Positions 34,633-44,444 of a DNA stretch of 64,000 nt are shown piece by piece; within the stretch, counting starts at the first letter, position 1, and every line of letters begins with the position of its first letter. The DNA is taken from positions 124,001 through 188,000 of the forward strand of contig NZ_CP136925.1 of NCBI RefSeq assembly GCF_037126245.1. The letters are read 5' to 3'. A program made the translations under genes and the position numbers. The notes beneath the pieces were generated by a model. It saw nothing but the letters and a program-made list of their open reading frames with translations. It was not told the origin of the DNA and made no database searches. This DNA comes from Mangrovimonas cancribranchiae (GTDB taxonomy: Bacteria > Bacteroidota > Bacteroidia > Flavobacteriales > Flavobacteriaceae).

Positions 34633-35328
34633 TTATTTGGTTGTTAACGATTCCTCAAAAGCCATAGGGGTAATGGCATTATCAACTAAAAAATCACCAA
34701 TTCGAGTACGTCTTAGTGCAGAAAGATGAGCACCTGAGTTTAGCGCCTTTCCAAAATCATGAGCTAAAGAACGAATGTAAGTTCCTTTACTGCAAACTAC
34801 TCTAAAGTTTATATTATTGCCATCAATATTAGTAATCTCATACTCCGAAATAGTAATTGTTCTAGGGTTTATTTTAACGTCTTTACCCTCACGAGCAAAT
34901 TCGTATAAACGTTTGCCTTCTTTTTTTATAGCTGAAAAAATAGGGGGATATTGTTCAATCTCACCTACAAATTGTTTGGTAGTATCGTGAATAAGTGCTT
35001 CTGTAATATGATTGGTAGGAAACGTATTGTCTATATCGGTTTCAAGATCGTAAGATGGTGTTGTGCTTCCTAAAACAAAGGTGCCAGTATATTCTTTTTC
35101 TTGCCCCTGAAACGTGTTGATTTGTTTAGTCATCTTCCCAGTGCAAATCACCAAAAGCCCAGTTGCTAAAGGGTCTAAAGTGCCAGCGTGTCCAACTTTA
35201 ATCTTTTTAATATTGCAAGTTTTTCTAATAACCCAACGTAATTTGTTTACTACTTGAAAGGAGGTCCATTCTAAGGGTTTGTCTATTAGTAAAACTTGTC
35301 CGTTTTTAAAATCTTCAGCTGTTGTCAT
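34633..35328 (-). CDS. truB: tRNA pseudouridine(55) synthase TruB
   Basis: TruB makes pseudouridine 55 in the T-loop of tRNA. The 231-residue protein has the catalytic motif GHAGTLDPLATGLLVICTGKMTK (about residues 46-68, Asp as the nucleophile), YTGTFVLGSTTPSYD, and CSKGTYIRSLAHDFG. The C-terminal PUA domain of longer enzymes is short, as usual in Bacteroidota. It follows uppP with 2 bases between. Confidence 0.96.
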   Translation of the reverse strand: MTTAEDFKNGQVLLIDKPLEWTSFQVVNKLRWVIRKTCNIKKIKVGHAGTLDPLATGLLVICTGKMTKQINTFQGQEKEYTGTFVLGSTTPSYDLETDIDNTFPTNHITEALIHDTTKQFVGEIEQYPPIFSAIKKEGKRLYEFAREGKDVKINPRTITISEYEITNIDGNNINFRVVCSKGTYIRSLAHDFGKALNSGAHLSALRRTRIGDFLVDNAITPMAFEESLTTK

Positions 35329-35330
35329 AG

Positions 35331-36125
35331 TTAATTAATAAATGAAAAAAGAATAGCAATTAGTCCTACAATGGCACAATAAAGCGCAAAATAAGTCAGC
35401 TTACTTTTACGTACTAAGGCAATCATCCAAGTGCAAGCAAAAAGTCCAGAAATAAAAGCGGCAAGAAATCCAAGGCTTAATGATAATGTGTTAGCGCTAT
35501 CAAAAGCAAGTTCGCCACTTAAAATGTCTTTAGCAATTTTTCCAAATATAAGCGGAACGACCATTAAAAAGGAAAATCTAGCGGCTTTAGTTTTATCGTT
35601 GCCTAATAATACAGATGTTGAAATTGTTGCTCCAGATCGGGAAATGCCAGGTAACATGGCAATAGCTTGCGAAACACCAATAATAAAGGCGTTGCTAAAG
35701 CTTACTTTTTTATTGGTGTCTTTGGCTTTATCAGCTAAGAATAATAAAATGGCGGTAACAAGTAACATAAAACCAACGAGTAGAATATTACCACCAAAAA
35801 GACTTTCTAATTGGTCTTCGAACAACACACCAATAACAACAGCAGGAATCATGGAAACAATAATTTTTAACGAAAATTGTAGGTCGTCATTCCATTTAAA
35901 TTGTAAAAGTCCTTTTAAAATAAGTGCAATATCTTTTCTAAAGATAACAATGGTACTTAATGCCGTAGCAAAATGTAACACAACGGTAAAAAGTAAACTT
36001 TCTTTGGGGACAGAGTGGTCGCCAAGAATGGCTTTTCCAAGCTCTAAATGACCACTAGACGATACTGGTAAAAATTCGGTTAATCCCTGTATAATGCCTA
36101 AAATAATTGAATCGATAACATCCAT
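35331..36125 (-). CDS. uppP: undecaprenyl-diphosphatase UppP (BacA)
   Basis: UppP recycles the lipid carrier of cell-wall synthesis. The 264-residue membrane protein has the family signature GIIQGLTEFLPVSSSGHLELG at residues 9-29 and the second motif LPGISRSGATIS near residue 158. Hydrophobic helices are distributed as in BacA. It sits in the DUF3098-uppP-truB group downstream of ftsX, a typical flavobacterial order. Confidence 0.96.
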   Translation of the reverse strand: MDVIDSIILGIIQGLTEFLPVSSSGHLELGKAILGDHSVPKESLLFTVVLHFATALSTIVIFRKDIALILKGLLQFKWNDDLQFSLKIIVSMIPAVVIGVLFEDQLESLFGGNILLVGFMLLVTAILLFLADKAKDTNKKVSFSNAFIIGVSQAIAMLPGISRSGATISTSVLLGNDKTKAARFSFLMVVPLIFGKIAKDILSGELAFDSANTLSLSLGFLAAFISGLFACTWMIALVRKSKLTYFALYCAIVGLIAILFSFIN

Positions 36126-36171
36126 AGGGCAAAAGTATCAATTCTAAAGAATGATGTTAAAAATAAAGACG

Positions 36172-36435
36172 TTATTTTTTCGAATCCTTATCCGGATTTA
36201 ATAAAATGGCGTAAACTTCAATGCCAAACCCTATAAGGACCAACATAGGTGCTAAACGAATACGTCGCCAACTAAAAATATCGGGACTAAACACATTAGG
36301 ATCTTCACTGCCGCCGCCAGACATTAAAATAAAGCCTAATGCGATAACCAAAAGCCCAATAAACATAAACTTGTAGTTTTTTCTTCCGAAGATAAAATCG
36401 TTTTTAGTAGCCTCTTTGCGTTTTTGTTCTCCCAT
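36172..36435 (-). CDS. DUF3098 family membrane protein
   Basis: An 87-residue protein with two transmembrane helices (about residues 23-40 and 58-78) and the family pattern FIFGRKNYKFMFIGLLVIALGFILMSGGGSEDPNVFSPDIFSWRRIRLAPMLVLIGFG. Function is unknown. It is usually found between ftsX and uppP, as here, suggesting a link to the cell envelope or division. Confidence 0.88.
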   Translation of the reverse strand: MGEQKRKEATKNDFIFGRKNYKFMFIGLLVIALGFILMSGGGSEDPNVFSPDIFSWRRIRLAPMLVLIGFGIEVYAILLNPDKDSKK

Positions 36436-36437
36436 AA

Positions 36438-36797
36438 TTAGTCAAATTCTGTATAGATAATCTTGTTGTCTACTTGTAGCTGTGCAATATGTTCCGAAGT
36501 GCCTAACCACAATTTCGCTAAGTGCAAAGTAACAGTTTTATTTAAAACTTTAGCGTTAAGAGAATCTAAATTTAAGCCATGATCTAAACCGCGATTAATG
36601 TAGTATTTGTCTCCAGAGGCCGCTTCAAACACAATATCGTTTGATGTGCCTTTAGAAATCTTAGTGATTTTTTCGCGTTCAGTAACGCAAGAGTCGACTG
36701 TTATAGTATCATCAACAAATAAAGATTTAATAAAAATGAAGCCAAAAAAGCCTACACAAAAAAACACGATAATAAGAACAATATGACTTTTTTTCAT
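36438..36797 (-). CDS. membrane-anchored protein of unknown function
   Basis: A 119-residue protein with one N-terminal transmembrane helix (about residues 6-26) and a periplasmic or cytoplasmic domain of about 90 residues rich in beta-prone stretches (NDIVFEAASGDKYYINRG, VTLHLAKLWLG). I know no family. It lies between ftsX and the DUF3098 gene on the same strand with 2 bases to the latter, so it belongs to that transcript. It is not a regular member of this gene group as far as I know. Confidence 0.6.
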   Translation of the reverse strand: MKKSHIVLIIVFFCVGFFGFIFIKSLFVDDTITVDSCVTEREKITKISKGTSNDIVFEAASGDKYYINRGLDHGLNLDSLNAKVLNKTVTLHLAKLWLGTSEHIAQLQVDNKIIYTEFD

Positions 36798-36857
36798 GTA
36801 AATTAAGTTGTTAGTTAATAACGTATTAACGCTTAAACGCGGAGCCTATTGCGTGTT

Positions 36858-37736
36858 TTAATAGTAAAGTTGGTCGGTCTTTAAGTTTAAAAAACGTTGG
36901 GTGGCAATAAACGTGCTTATCCAAGTAATAACAATACCTAAAAGAAATATAATAGCAAACAAGCCACCTATTAAAATACGATTGCTTAAAAAGTCTAATT
37001 CAGGAAAGGTTTTATTTATATAATACAACGTAATAGCCATGCCTCCCATGGCAACAATAGCGCCAATAATACCTAAGCGAACACTTTTCCAAACAAATGG
37101 TTTGCGTATAAAACGTTTTGTAGCACCAACCATTTGCATGGTTTTTATGGTGAAACGTTTAGAGTATACCGAAAGACGTATTGAGCTATTAATTAATAGT
37201 ACAGCAATAACGGTAAATACACCACTTAAAACCAAGATCCAAAAACTAATTTTTCGCACGTTGTTATTCATTAAAGTCACTAAATCACTATCATAACGCA
37301 CTTCTTCAACAAAAGATTTGGTGGTGGTTTCTTCGGCAATAGACTTAAGTTGTGTTTCGGTAACAAAGTCAGCTTTTATGGTTACATCAATCGAGTTTTG
37401 TAAAGGGTTGTAGCCTAAAAACTCCATGAAGTCTTCGCCATTTTCAGCTTTCATTAATTCGGCTGCTTGATCTTTAGAAACATATTCGGTAGCTTTTACA
37501 TAATCTGCCATAGCCAAACTTTTTTCTAATTGTTTCACTTCAACATCTTTGGCAGAATCTTTTAAATAAATGGTGACAACAACCTGTTCTTTAAAATGGT
37601 CGGATACTTTTTTAGCATTTAAAACCAATAAACCTAATAACCCCAATAAAAATAAAACTAAGGCAATACTTAATACAACCGAGAAGTACGACGAAATTAA
37701 TCGGCGTTTCTGATACCTTTCAAAAGATGAACTCAT
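36858..37736 (-). CDS. ftsX: cell division protein FtsX
   Basis: FtsX, with the ATPase FtsE, forms a transporter-like complex that controls peptidoglycan hydrolases at the septum. The 292-residue protein has four transmembrane helices (about 20-40, 165-190, 213-235, 258-280) and a large extracytoplasmic domain (about 45-160) after the first helix; SKRFTIKTMQMVGATKRFIRKPF is the typical cytoplasmic segment. ftsE is not next to it. Confidence 0.93.
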   Translation of the reverse strand: MSSSFERYQKRRLISSYFSVVLSIALVLFLLGLLGLLVLNAKKVSDHFKEQVVVTIYLKDSAKDVEVKQLEKSLAMADYVKATEYVSKDQAAELMKAENGEDFMEFLGYNPLQNSIDVTIKADFVTETQLKSIAEETTTKSFVEEVRYDSDLVTLMNNNVRKISFWILVLSGVFTVIAVLLINSSIRLSVYSKRFTIKTMQMVGATKRFIRKPFVWKSVRLGIIGAIVAMGGMAITLYYINKTFPELDFLSNRILIGGLFAIIFLLGIVITWISTFIATQRFLNLKTDQLYY

Positions 37737-37803
37737 AAAAAACTAGTTAGCGATGTAAAAATATAAAACTATTCTGTACCCTAAAGGTTTATAACGTTGA
37801 AAC

Positions 37804-37834
37804 TTTCAACATTGTTATAATAACTGTAAATTTG
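37804..37834 (+). promoter_or_regulatory. promoter of leuS
   Basis: TTTC at 37804-37807, 19 bases, and TAAATTTG at 37827-37834 fit the Bacteroidota consensus with one mismatch in the upstream element. The predicted transcription start, about 7 bases later, falls close to the ATG at 37846 and supports the second ATG at 37864 as the start. Confidence 0.65.
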
Positions 37835-37863
37835 CGCTTTCAAAAATGCAGAAATTCAATCGA

Positions 37864-40695
37864 ATGACATACAATTTTAACGACATCGAAGCCAAATGGC
37901 AAAAGTATTGGGCCAAAAACCATACGTTTAAAGCCGATAACTATAGCAATAAACCTAAATATTACGTTTTGGATATGTTTCCCTATCCATCGGGAGCAGG
38001 ACTGCATGTTGGGCATCCGTTAGGATATATTGCGTCCGATATTTATGCGCGTTTCAAACGCCACAAAGGGTTTAATGTATTGCATCCGCAAGGTTATGAC
38101 AGCTTTGGATTGCCGGCCGAACAGTATGCTATTCAAACAGGGCAGCATCCTGCGATTACTACCGAAACCAACATTGCTACCTATCGTAAGCAACTCGATA
38201 AAATTGGCTTTTCGTTCGATTGGAACCGTGAAGTACGCACGAGTAGTCCAGCGTATTACAAATGGACACAGTGGATATTTATCCAATTATTCGAATCGTA
38301 TTATTGCAACGATGCGAACCAAGCACGTCCCATTTCAGAATTAACCGACGTATTTTCTGCGGAAGGAAACGCAAACATTAATGCGGTCTGCGATGATGAT
38401 GTTGAGGTGTTTTCTGCTGAAGAGTGGAATAGCTTTTCCTCTGAAGAACAACAAGATATTTTATTACAATACCGTTTAACTTATTTAGCCGAAACCGAAG
38501 TTAACTGGTGTCCTGCTTTAGGCACGGTGTTAGCAAACGACGAAATTGTAAATGGTGTATCCGAACGTGGTGGTCACCCAGTAGTACGTAAAAAAATGAC
38601 CCAATGGAGTATGCGTATTTCGGCGTATGCTGAGCGTTTGCTACAAGGCTTGGAAACCATAGATTGGACCGACTCTTTAAAAGAAAGTCAACGTAATTGG
38701 ATTGGAAAATCGGTTGGAGCGAGCGTCTCATTTAACGTTATTTCGAGCGAAGCGAAGCATTCTCATCAAATAGAAGTCTTCACCACACGTCCCGATACCA
38801 TTTTTGGAGTCAGTTTTATGACACTCGCACCAGAACACGATTTGGTGCAAAAAATCACGACACCAGAACAAAAAGCTGAGGTCGATGCTTATATAGAAGC
38901 GACAGCAAAACGTAGCGAACGCGATCGTATGGCCGATGTGAAAACTATTTCAGGAGTGTTTACAGGAGCCTATGCCGAGCATCCATTCACTAAAGAACCA
39001 GTACCTATTTGGATTGGTGATTACGTGTTAGCAAGTTACGGTACGGGAGCAGTAATGGCTGTGCCTTGTGGCGATCAGCGTGATTACGATTTTGCAAAAC
39101 ATTTCAACATTGATATTCCTAATATTTTTGAAGGCGTTGATATTTCTGAAGAAGCCTTTGCCGATAAAAACAACACCATTATTGCCAATAGCGATTTCCT
39201 AAACGGAATGAATAGCAAAAAAGCGACCAAACGCGCTATTTACGAATTGGAACAAATCGGGCAAGGAAAAGGAAAAACCAACTACCGCTTGCGAGATGCG
39301 GTATTTAGTCGTCAGCGCTATTGGGGCGAACCTTTCCCCGTGTATTATGTGAATGGAAAACCACAAATGATTGCCGAAGAACATTTGCCAATCACTTTAC
39401 CAGAAGTCGAAAAATACTTGCCAACCGAAACAGGTGAACCGCCATTGGGTCGCGCCGATGTTTGGGCGTGGAATCGTGAAACCGCAGAGGTTGTGGGTAA
39501 CGAGCTAATAGACGACGAGACGGTTTTTCCATTAGAGCTAAATACCATGCCGGGTTGGGCAGGAAGCTCGTGGTACTTTTTCCGTTATATGGAAGTGTTG
39601 GACAAACGCGACCAAGCCTTTACCACCCAAGACGCACTTAAATATTGGGAAAATGTCGATTTGTACATTGGCGGTAGCGAACACGCCACAGGACATTTAT
39701 TGTATGCCCGTTTTTGGACCAAATTTTTAAAAGATCGTGGTTTTGTTGGTGTTGATGAACCGTTTAAAAAGCTCATTAACCAAGGGATGATACTTGGGAC
39801 TAGTGCTATTGTGTATCGTGTTTCGGGAGAAAACAAATATGTATCTAAGGGATTAAAGGCTGATTATGATGTAGAAGAATTGCGTATTGATGTTAATTTA
39901 GTAAATGCTTCAGATGAGGTGGATGTTGAAGGTCTAAAAGTATGGCAGCCACAGTTTGAAGATGCCGAATTTATTTTAGAAGAAGGGAAGTACATTGTAG
40001 GTCGCGAAGTCGAAAAAATGTCGAAAAGATGGTTTAATGTAGTCAACCCAGATAGCATTTGCGAGCAATATGGCGCCGATAGTTTACGCTTGTACGAAAT
40101 GTTTCTTGGACCATTAGAGCAAGCCAAGCCTTGGAATACGGCTGGTATTACTGGGGTTCACGGTTTCCTTAAAAAACTATGGAAATTGTTCTACGATAAC
40201 AATGGTCTTAAAGTTACCGAAACTGAGCCAACAAAAGACAACCTAAAAACGCTTCATAAAACCATAAAAAAAGTAGAAGAAGACATCGAGAATTTCTCGT
40301 TCAATACTTCGGTATCGACATTTATGATTGCGGTCAACGAACTTACAGCGCAAAAGTGTACAAGTAAAACTATTTTGGAACAGTTACTTGTTTTGATTTC
40401 ACCTTATGCGCCGCACATTGCAGAGGAGTTATGGGAAACACTTGGTAATAATGAAAGTATAGCTACAGCACCGTTTCCAGAGTTTAACGAAAAGCACTTG
40501 GTAGAAAGCAGTAAAGAATACCCGATTTCGTTTAATGGTAAAATGCGTTTTAAACTCGAGCTTCCTTTGGATATGAGCAAGGACGAAATAGAAAAAACCG
40601 TATTAGAGCACGAAAAAACGCAAGAACAATTACAAGGCCGTACGCCTAAAAAAGTAATTGTGGTTCCAGGTAAAATTGTTAATGTTGTAGGATAA
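37864..40695 (+). CDS. leuS: leucyl-tRNA synthetase
   Basis: LeuS charges tRNA(Leu). The protein of about 943 residues begins [17 protein letters not shown], the usual start. It has the class I HIGH equivalent HVGH at residues 48-51 ([16 protein letters not shown]), an editing domain with [14 protein letters not shown], and KMSKR near residue 718 (Arg where many have Ser; common in Bacteroidota). It also has the Bacteroidota-specific acidic insertion around residues 150-210. Residues 292-301 ([10 protein letters not shown]) look like translated REP-type repeat sequence inserted at the edge of the editing domain, without breaking the frame. A palindromic repeat follows the gene. Confidence 0.97.
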   Translation: MTYNFNDIEAKWQKYWAKNHTFKADNYSNKPKYYVLDMFPYPSGAGLHVGHPLGYIASDIYARFKRHKGFNVLHPQGYDSFGLPAEQYAIQTGQHPAITTETNIATYRKQLDKIGFSFDWNREVRTSSPAYYKWTQWIFIQLFESYYCNDANQARPISELTDVFSAEGNANINAVCDDDVEVFSAEEWNSFSSEEQQDILLQYRLTYLAETEVNWCPALGTVLANDEIVNGVSERGGHPVVRKKMTQWSMRISAYAERLLQGLETIDWTDSLKESQRNWIGKSVGASVSFNVISSEAKHSHQIEVFTTRPDTIFGVSFMTLAPEHDLVQKITTPEQKAEVDAYIEATAKRSERDRMADVKTISGVFTGAYAEHPFTKEPVPIWIGDYVLASYGTGAVMAVPCGDQRDYDFAKHFNIDIPNIFEGVDISEEAFADKNNTIIANSDFLNGMNSKKATKRAIYELEQIGQGKGKTNYRLRDAVFSRQRYWGEPFPVYYVNGKPQMIAEEHLPITLPEVEKYLPTETGEPPLGRADVWAWNRETAEVVGNELIDDETVFPLELNTMPGWAGSSWYFFRYMEVLDKRDQAFTTQDALKYWENVDLYIGGSEHATGHLLYARFWTKFLKDRGFVGVDEPFKKLINQGMILGTSAIVYRVSGENKYVSKGLKADYDVEELRIDVNLVNASDEVDVEGLKVWQPQFEDAEFILEEGKYIVGREVEKMSKRWFNVVNPDSICEQYGADSLRLYEMFLGPLEQAKPWNTAGITGVHGFLKKLWKLFYDNNGLKVTETEPTKDNLKTLHKTIKKVEEDIENFSFNTSVSTFMIAVNELTAQKCTSKTILEQLLVLISPYAPHIAEELWETLGNNESIATAPFPEFNEKHLVESSKEYPISFNGKMRFKLELPLDMSKDEIEKTVLEHEKTQEQLQGRTPKKVIVVPGKIVNVVG
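38737..38766. repeat. REP-like intergenic-repeat sequence inside leuS
   Basis: The segment TTTCGAGCGAAGCGAAGC followed by ATTCTCATC encodes [10 protein letters not shown]. It resembles the widespread flavobacterial repeat whose core is TTTCGAGCGAAGTCGAGAAATCTC and which translates as VISSEVEKS. The resemblance comes from memory of the repeat, not from an alignment. Confidence 0.45.
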
Positions 40696-40745
40696 AAAAG
40701 CGGGAAAAATAGGTGGTCTAGAATACTGAAGAGTAGGTCTAAATG

Positions 40746-40783
40746 GATTCTGAAATAAATTCAGAATGACAATTCTGTTTTTT
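40746..40783. repeat. palindromic repeat and overlapping terminator downstream of leuS
   Basis: ATTCTGAA (40747-40754), a 5-base loop and TTCAGAAT (40760-40767) form a perfect palindrome followed by GAC. This is the core of a REP-type repeat known in flavobacteria and other bacteria (CTGAAATAAATTCAGAATGAC). The right arm can also pair with ATTCTG at 40772-40777, followed by six T, to make a terminator. The two hairpins exclude each other. Confidence 0.65.
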
Positions 40784-40832
40784 AAAAACTATCTAAAAAC
40801 CTTATTTTAGAACCCTGTTTTAAACTCAATTC

Positions 40833-43151
40833 ATGAAAGTCTGTATTGCCGAAAAACCCAGTGTTGCACGAGAAATAGCATCAGTTTTAGGAGCTAAAAC
40901 TAAACACGATGGCTATTTTGAAGGCAATGGGTATGCGGTAACATACACCTTTGGGCATTTATGTACTCTTAAAGAACCTAATGACTACAAACCGTATTGG
41001 AAACGATGGGATTTAAACAATTTGCCCATGTTACCAGAAAAGTTTGAAACCAAAGTAGTCGCTAATTCTGGAGTTCAAAAGCAATTTAAGATTGTAAAAG
41101 CCTTATTTGAAAAAGCCGATCTTATTATAAACTGTGGTGATGCCGGACAAGAAGGGGAGCTCATACAACGTTGGGTGATGAACGAGGCCAACTATCAAGG
41201 CGAGGTAAAACGCCTGTGGATTTCATCGCTTACCACCGAAGCTATTAAAGAAGGTTTTGAAAACCTAAAACCAGCTTCCGATTACGATAATTTGTACTAT
41301 GCAGGTTTTTCAAGAGCCATTGGCGATTGGTTGTTAGGCATAAATGCTACGCGATTATATACGTTAAAACACGGCGGTTTTAAACAGGTGTTGTCTATTG
41401 GTCGGGTACAAACACCTACTTTGGCTATGGTGGTTAATCGGTTTAAAGAGATTGAAAATTTTAAACCACAACCGTATTGGGAACTGCAAACCTTATATCG
41501 AGACACCTTATTTAGTTACGAAGAAGGCCGTTTTCTTAAAAAAGAAGATGGCGAAGCTTTGGCAAATAAAGTCAAGGAAAGTGAATTTACTATAGAAGAG
41601 ATTACCAAGAAAAAAGGTAAGGAATATGCGCCTAAACTATTCGACTTAACAGGACTGCAAGTATATTGCAATACCAAATTTGGCTTATCTGCCGAAGAAA
41701 CTTTAAAAATTGTACAAGGTTTGTATGAGCGTAAAGTGGTGACCTATCCTAGAGTAGATACCACCTTTTTACCTAGCGATTTGTATCCAAAAGTAGAAGG
41801 GATCCTAAAAAAACTAACTAATTACGCCAAATTAACACATCCGCTTTTAGGTAAGAAAATTAAAAAATCGTCTAAGGTCTTTAACGATAAAAAAGTAACC
41901 GATCACCATGCTATTATTCCTACAGGTATAGAAACGCAATTGGCACCAAATCAACAACAAGTGTACAATATTATTGTAAAACGTTTTATTGCTGTATTTT
42001 ACGACGATTGCTCGGTGTCTAACACAACTGTTATGGGAAGTGCTGCCGAAATTATGTTTAAGGCTACGGGAAAAGAAATTCTAAAAAAAGGGTGGCGAGT
42101 TGTATTTGAAAATCCAGAGGCTAAGAAAAAAGAAACGGGCATACTACCTGCGTTTTTGAAAGGTGAAAAAGGCCCACACGAGCCATCATTCTTAGAAAAA
42201 GAAACAAAACCGCCTAGGCAATTTACCGAAGCGTCTTTGTTACGTGCCATGGAAACTGCAGGCAAGCAAGTTGATGATGATGAGCTACGAGACTTGATGA
42301 AAGAAAATGGTATTGGGCGTCCGTCAACACGAGCCAATATTATAGAAACCTTGTTTAAAAGGAAGTATATAAAACGCAATAAAAAACAAGTTTTACCTAC
42401 GGTAACAGGTATTCAATTGATAGATACCATTCAAAACGATTTATTAAAATCGGCCGAATTAACAGGGTCTTGGGAAAAACAACTAAAAGATATTGAAAAA
42501 GGCACCTTTAGTGCAGCAGCATTCATAAAAAACATGAAACGTATGGTCGATGCTTTGGTGTACGAAGTACGTAGCGAAACCAAACGCGCTAATATTTCGC
42601 ATGCCACGACAACAAAGCAGAGAAAGGCCAAAGCCAAAAAAATAGAAGCCGCAGGTATTTTAAACGAAGATTGTCCTAAGTGTAAGCAAGCCAAATTATT
42701 AAAAGGAAAAACGGCTTATGGGTGTAGCCGATATAATAACGGATGCGATTTTGTATTGTCTTTTAAATTCATGGGTAAAAAAGTGTCAGAAAAACAGTGG
42801 ATACGTTTACTTCAAAAAGCTTCTACTATTAATTTAAAAGGGTTTAAAACCGATGACGGTAAAGTAGAAGGGCTAATTAGATTTGATGAGAATTATAACC
42901 TAAAATTAGAACCGAAAAAATCATCAAAAAACAAAAAAGAAGAAGTAAGTCCCGAAGTATTGCATTGTCCTAAATGTGAAAAAGGTACTATTTTAAAAGG
43001 AAAAACCGCTTACGGTTGTAGTAATTATAAGGCGGGTTGTAATTTTAAAGTAACGTTCGAAACAGTTAAACAAGCCATAAATGGTCAAAAACCAACCAAA
43101 CAATTAGTCTATCAAATATTGAAAGATAGTATTGCGAAATCCTCAAAATAA
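40833..43151 (+). CDS. topB: type IA DNA topoisomerase (topoisomerase III, TopB-like)
   Basis: A 772-residue enzyme that relaxes or decatenates DNA by single-strand passage. It has the Toprim domain (MKVCIAEKPSVAREIASVLG; INCGDAGQEGELIQRWV), LLGINATRLYTL, the catalytic Tyr305 in VTYPRVDTTFLPSDLYP, and GIGRPSTRANIIETLFKRKYI. Two C-terminal four-cysteine zinc domains follow (CPKCKQAKLLKGKTAYGCSRY and CPKCEKGTILKGKTAYGCSNY). This fits TopB-type topoisomerases; TopA is longer. It has a plain chromosomal setting. Confidence 0.95.
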   Translation: MKVCIAEKPSVAREIASVLGAKTKHDGYFEGNGYAVTYTFGHLCTLKEPNDYKPYWKRWDLNNLPMLPEKFETKVVANSGVQKQFKIVKALFEKADLIINCGDAGQEGELIQRWVMNEANYQGEVKRLWISSLTTEAIKEGFENLKPASDYDNLYYAGFSRAIGDWLLGINATRLYTLKHGGFKQVLSIGRVQTPTLAMVVNRFKEIENFKPQPYWELQTLYRDTLFSYEEGRFLKKEDGEALANKVKESEFTIEEITKKKGKEYAPKLFDLTGLQVYCNTKFGLSAEETLKIVQGLYERKVVTYPRVDTTFLPSDLYPKVEGILKKLTNYAKLTHPLLGKKIKKSSKVFNDKKVTDHHAIIPTGIETQLAPNQQQVYNIIVKRFIAVFYDDCSVSNTTVMGSAAEIMFKATGKEILKKGWRVVFENPEAKKKETGILPAFLKGEKGPHEPSFLEKETKPPRQFTEASLLRAMETAGKQVDDDELRDLMKENGIGRPSTRANIIETLFKRKYIKRNKKQVLPTVTGIQLIDTIQNDLLKSAELTGSWEKQLKDIEKGTFSAAAFIKNMKRMVDALVYEVRSETKRANISHATTTKQRKAKAKKIEAAGILNEDCPKCKQAKLLKGKTAYGCSRYNNGCDFVLSFKFMGKKVSEKQWIRLLQKASTINLKGFKTDDGKVEGLIRFDENYNLKLEPKKSSKNKKEEVSPEVLHCPKCEKGTILKGKTAYGCSNYKAGCNFKVTFETVKQAINGQKPTKQLVYQILKDSIAKSSK

Positions 43152-43266
43152 ACCACTTATATTATTAATCTCTTAAAAAGTTCAAAATACTGATTTACAG
43201 AAAGGTATTTTGAAATTTAGGTTGTATTTTTAAGTCCAATCAATAATCTTTAAACCTTCAAAAAAG

Positions 43267-44370
43267 ATGACCATTGGAATTCCTAAAGAAATTAAAAACA
43301 ACGAAAGTCGCGTTGGTATGACACCTGCGGGCGTTTTCGAACTTACAAAAAGACATCATACGGTATATGTGCAGACTACAGCTGGAGAAGGAAGTGGTTT
43401 TTCTAATTCAGATTATGAAAACGTAGGCGCAATTATTTTAGATAGCATGCAACAAGTGTATCAATCAAGCGATATGATTGTTAAAGTGAAAGAGCCTATT
43501 GAAGAGGAATACAATTTAATTCAGCCACATCAAATAGTGTTTACTTATTTTCATTTTGCATCTAGCGAAACACTTACGTTAGCCATGCTAAAAAGTAAGG
43601 CTATTTGTATCGCCTATGAAACTGTAGAGGATGAAGATGGTACCTTGCCATTACTTACACCAATGTCTGAAGTGGCAGGAAGAATGGCCATTCAACAAGG
43701 TGCCAAATATTTAGAAAAACCTATAAAAGGTCGTGGCGTATTACTTGGTGGTGTGCCGGGTGTTCCACCAGGTAAAGTATTGGTTTTAGGCGCTGGTGTA
43801 GTTGGTATTCAAGCAGCAAAAATGGCTGCCGGATTAGGGGCTCACGTGACAATTTTAGATGTTAATATGAAGCGATTACGTTATGTAAACGATGTGATGC
43901 CAAGTCATGTAGTAACTGAATTTTCAAATGAGTTTAATGTTAGGAAACACATACAAACACACGATTTAATAGTTGGTGGCGTACTTATTAAAGGAGCTAA
44001 AGCACCTAAATTAATTACAAAAGACATGTTAAAGATTATGCGACCAGGCACCGTTTTAGTTGATGTAGCAGTAGATCAAGGTGGTTGTATGGAAACCACA
44101 AAGGTTACCACTCATGAAAACCCAACGTTTATTGTAGATGATATCGTGCATTATGGTGTTGCTAATATGCCTGGCGCTGTTCCTTATACATCAACTTTGG
44201 CATTAACTAATGTAACTTTACCTTATGTGTTAAAGTTGGCTGATAAAGGTTGGAAGCAAGCTTGTCAAGATGATAAACCCCTTGCTAGAGGACTAAATAT
44301 AGTTGAAGGAGAAGTAGTTTATAACGAAATTTCAGAAGCTTTTGGTTGGGAGAATACATCTGTTAACTGA
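43267..44370 (+). CDS. ald: alanine dehydrogenase
   Basis: Ald interconverts L-alanine and pyruvate plus ammonia with NAD. The 367-residue protein has MTIGIPKEIKNNESRVGMTPAGV, YFHFASSETLTLAML, AYETVEDEDGTLPLLTPMSEVAGRMA, the NAD-binding VLVLGAGVVGIQAAKMAAGLGA and NMPGAVPYTSTLALTN. Length matches the family. An Lrp-type regulator and an amino acid dehydrogenase lie a little downstream on the other strand. Confidence 0.96.
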   Translation: MTIGIPKEIKNNESRVGMTPAGVFELTKRHHTVYVQTTAGEGSGFSNSDYENVGAIILDSMQQVYQSSDMIVKVKEPIEEEYNLIQPHQIVFTYFHFASSETLTLAMLKSKAICIAYETVEDEDGTLPLLTPMSEVAGRMAIQQGAKYLEKPIKGRGVLLGGVPGVPPGKVLVLGAGVVGIQAAKMAAGLGAHVTILDVNMKRLRYVNDVMPSHVVTEFSNEFNVRKHIQTHDLIVGGVLIKGAKAPKLITKDMLKIMRPGTVLVDVAVDQGGCMETTKVTTHENPTFIVDDIVHYGVANMPGAVPYTSTLALTNVTLPYVLKLADKGWKQACQDDKPLARGLNIVEGEVVYNEISEAFGWENTSVN

Positions 44371-44444
44371 CAAATTTTCTTAACGTAACTTTGGCTTATT
44401 ATTTGCTAATATTATTCTAAATTTACACGAGAAAATAGAATAGT

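Noticed and set aside
35431-36051. Long plus-strand open frame of about 206 codons
   Set aside because: It lies entirely opposite uppP, whose motifs are unmistakable, and has no recognisable features of its own.
36820-36856. Possible hairpin between the ftsX gene and the unknown gene downstream
   Set aside because: The complementary stretches are short (AAACGC with GCGTGTTT) and the loop is large, so I do not call a terminator.
41999-42379. Minus-strand frame of about 126 codons
   Set aside because: It is antisense to the middle of the topoisomerase gene and is explained by codon bias of that gene.
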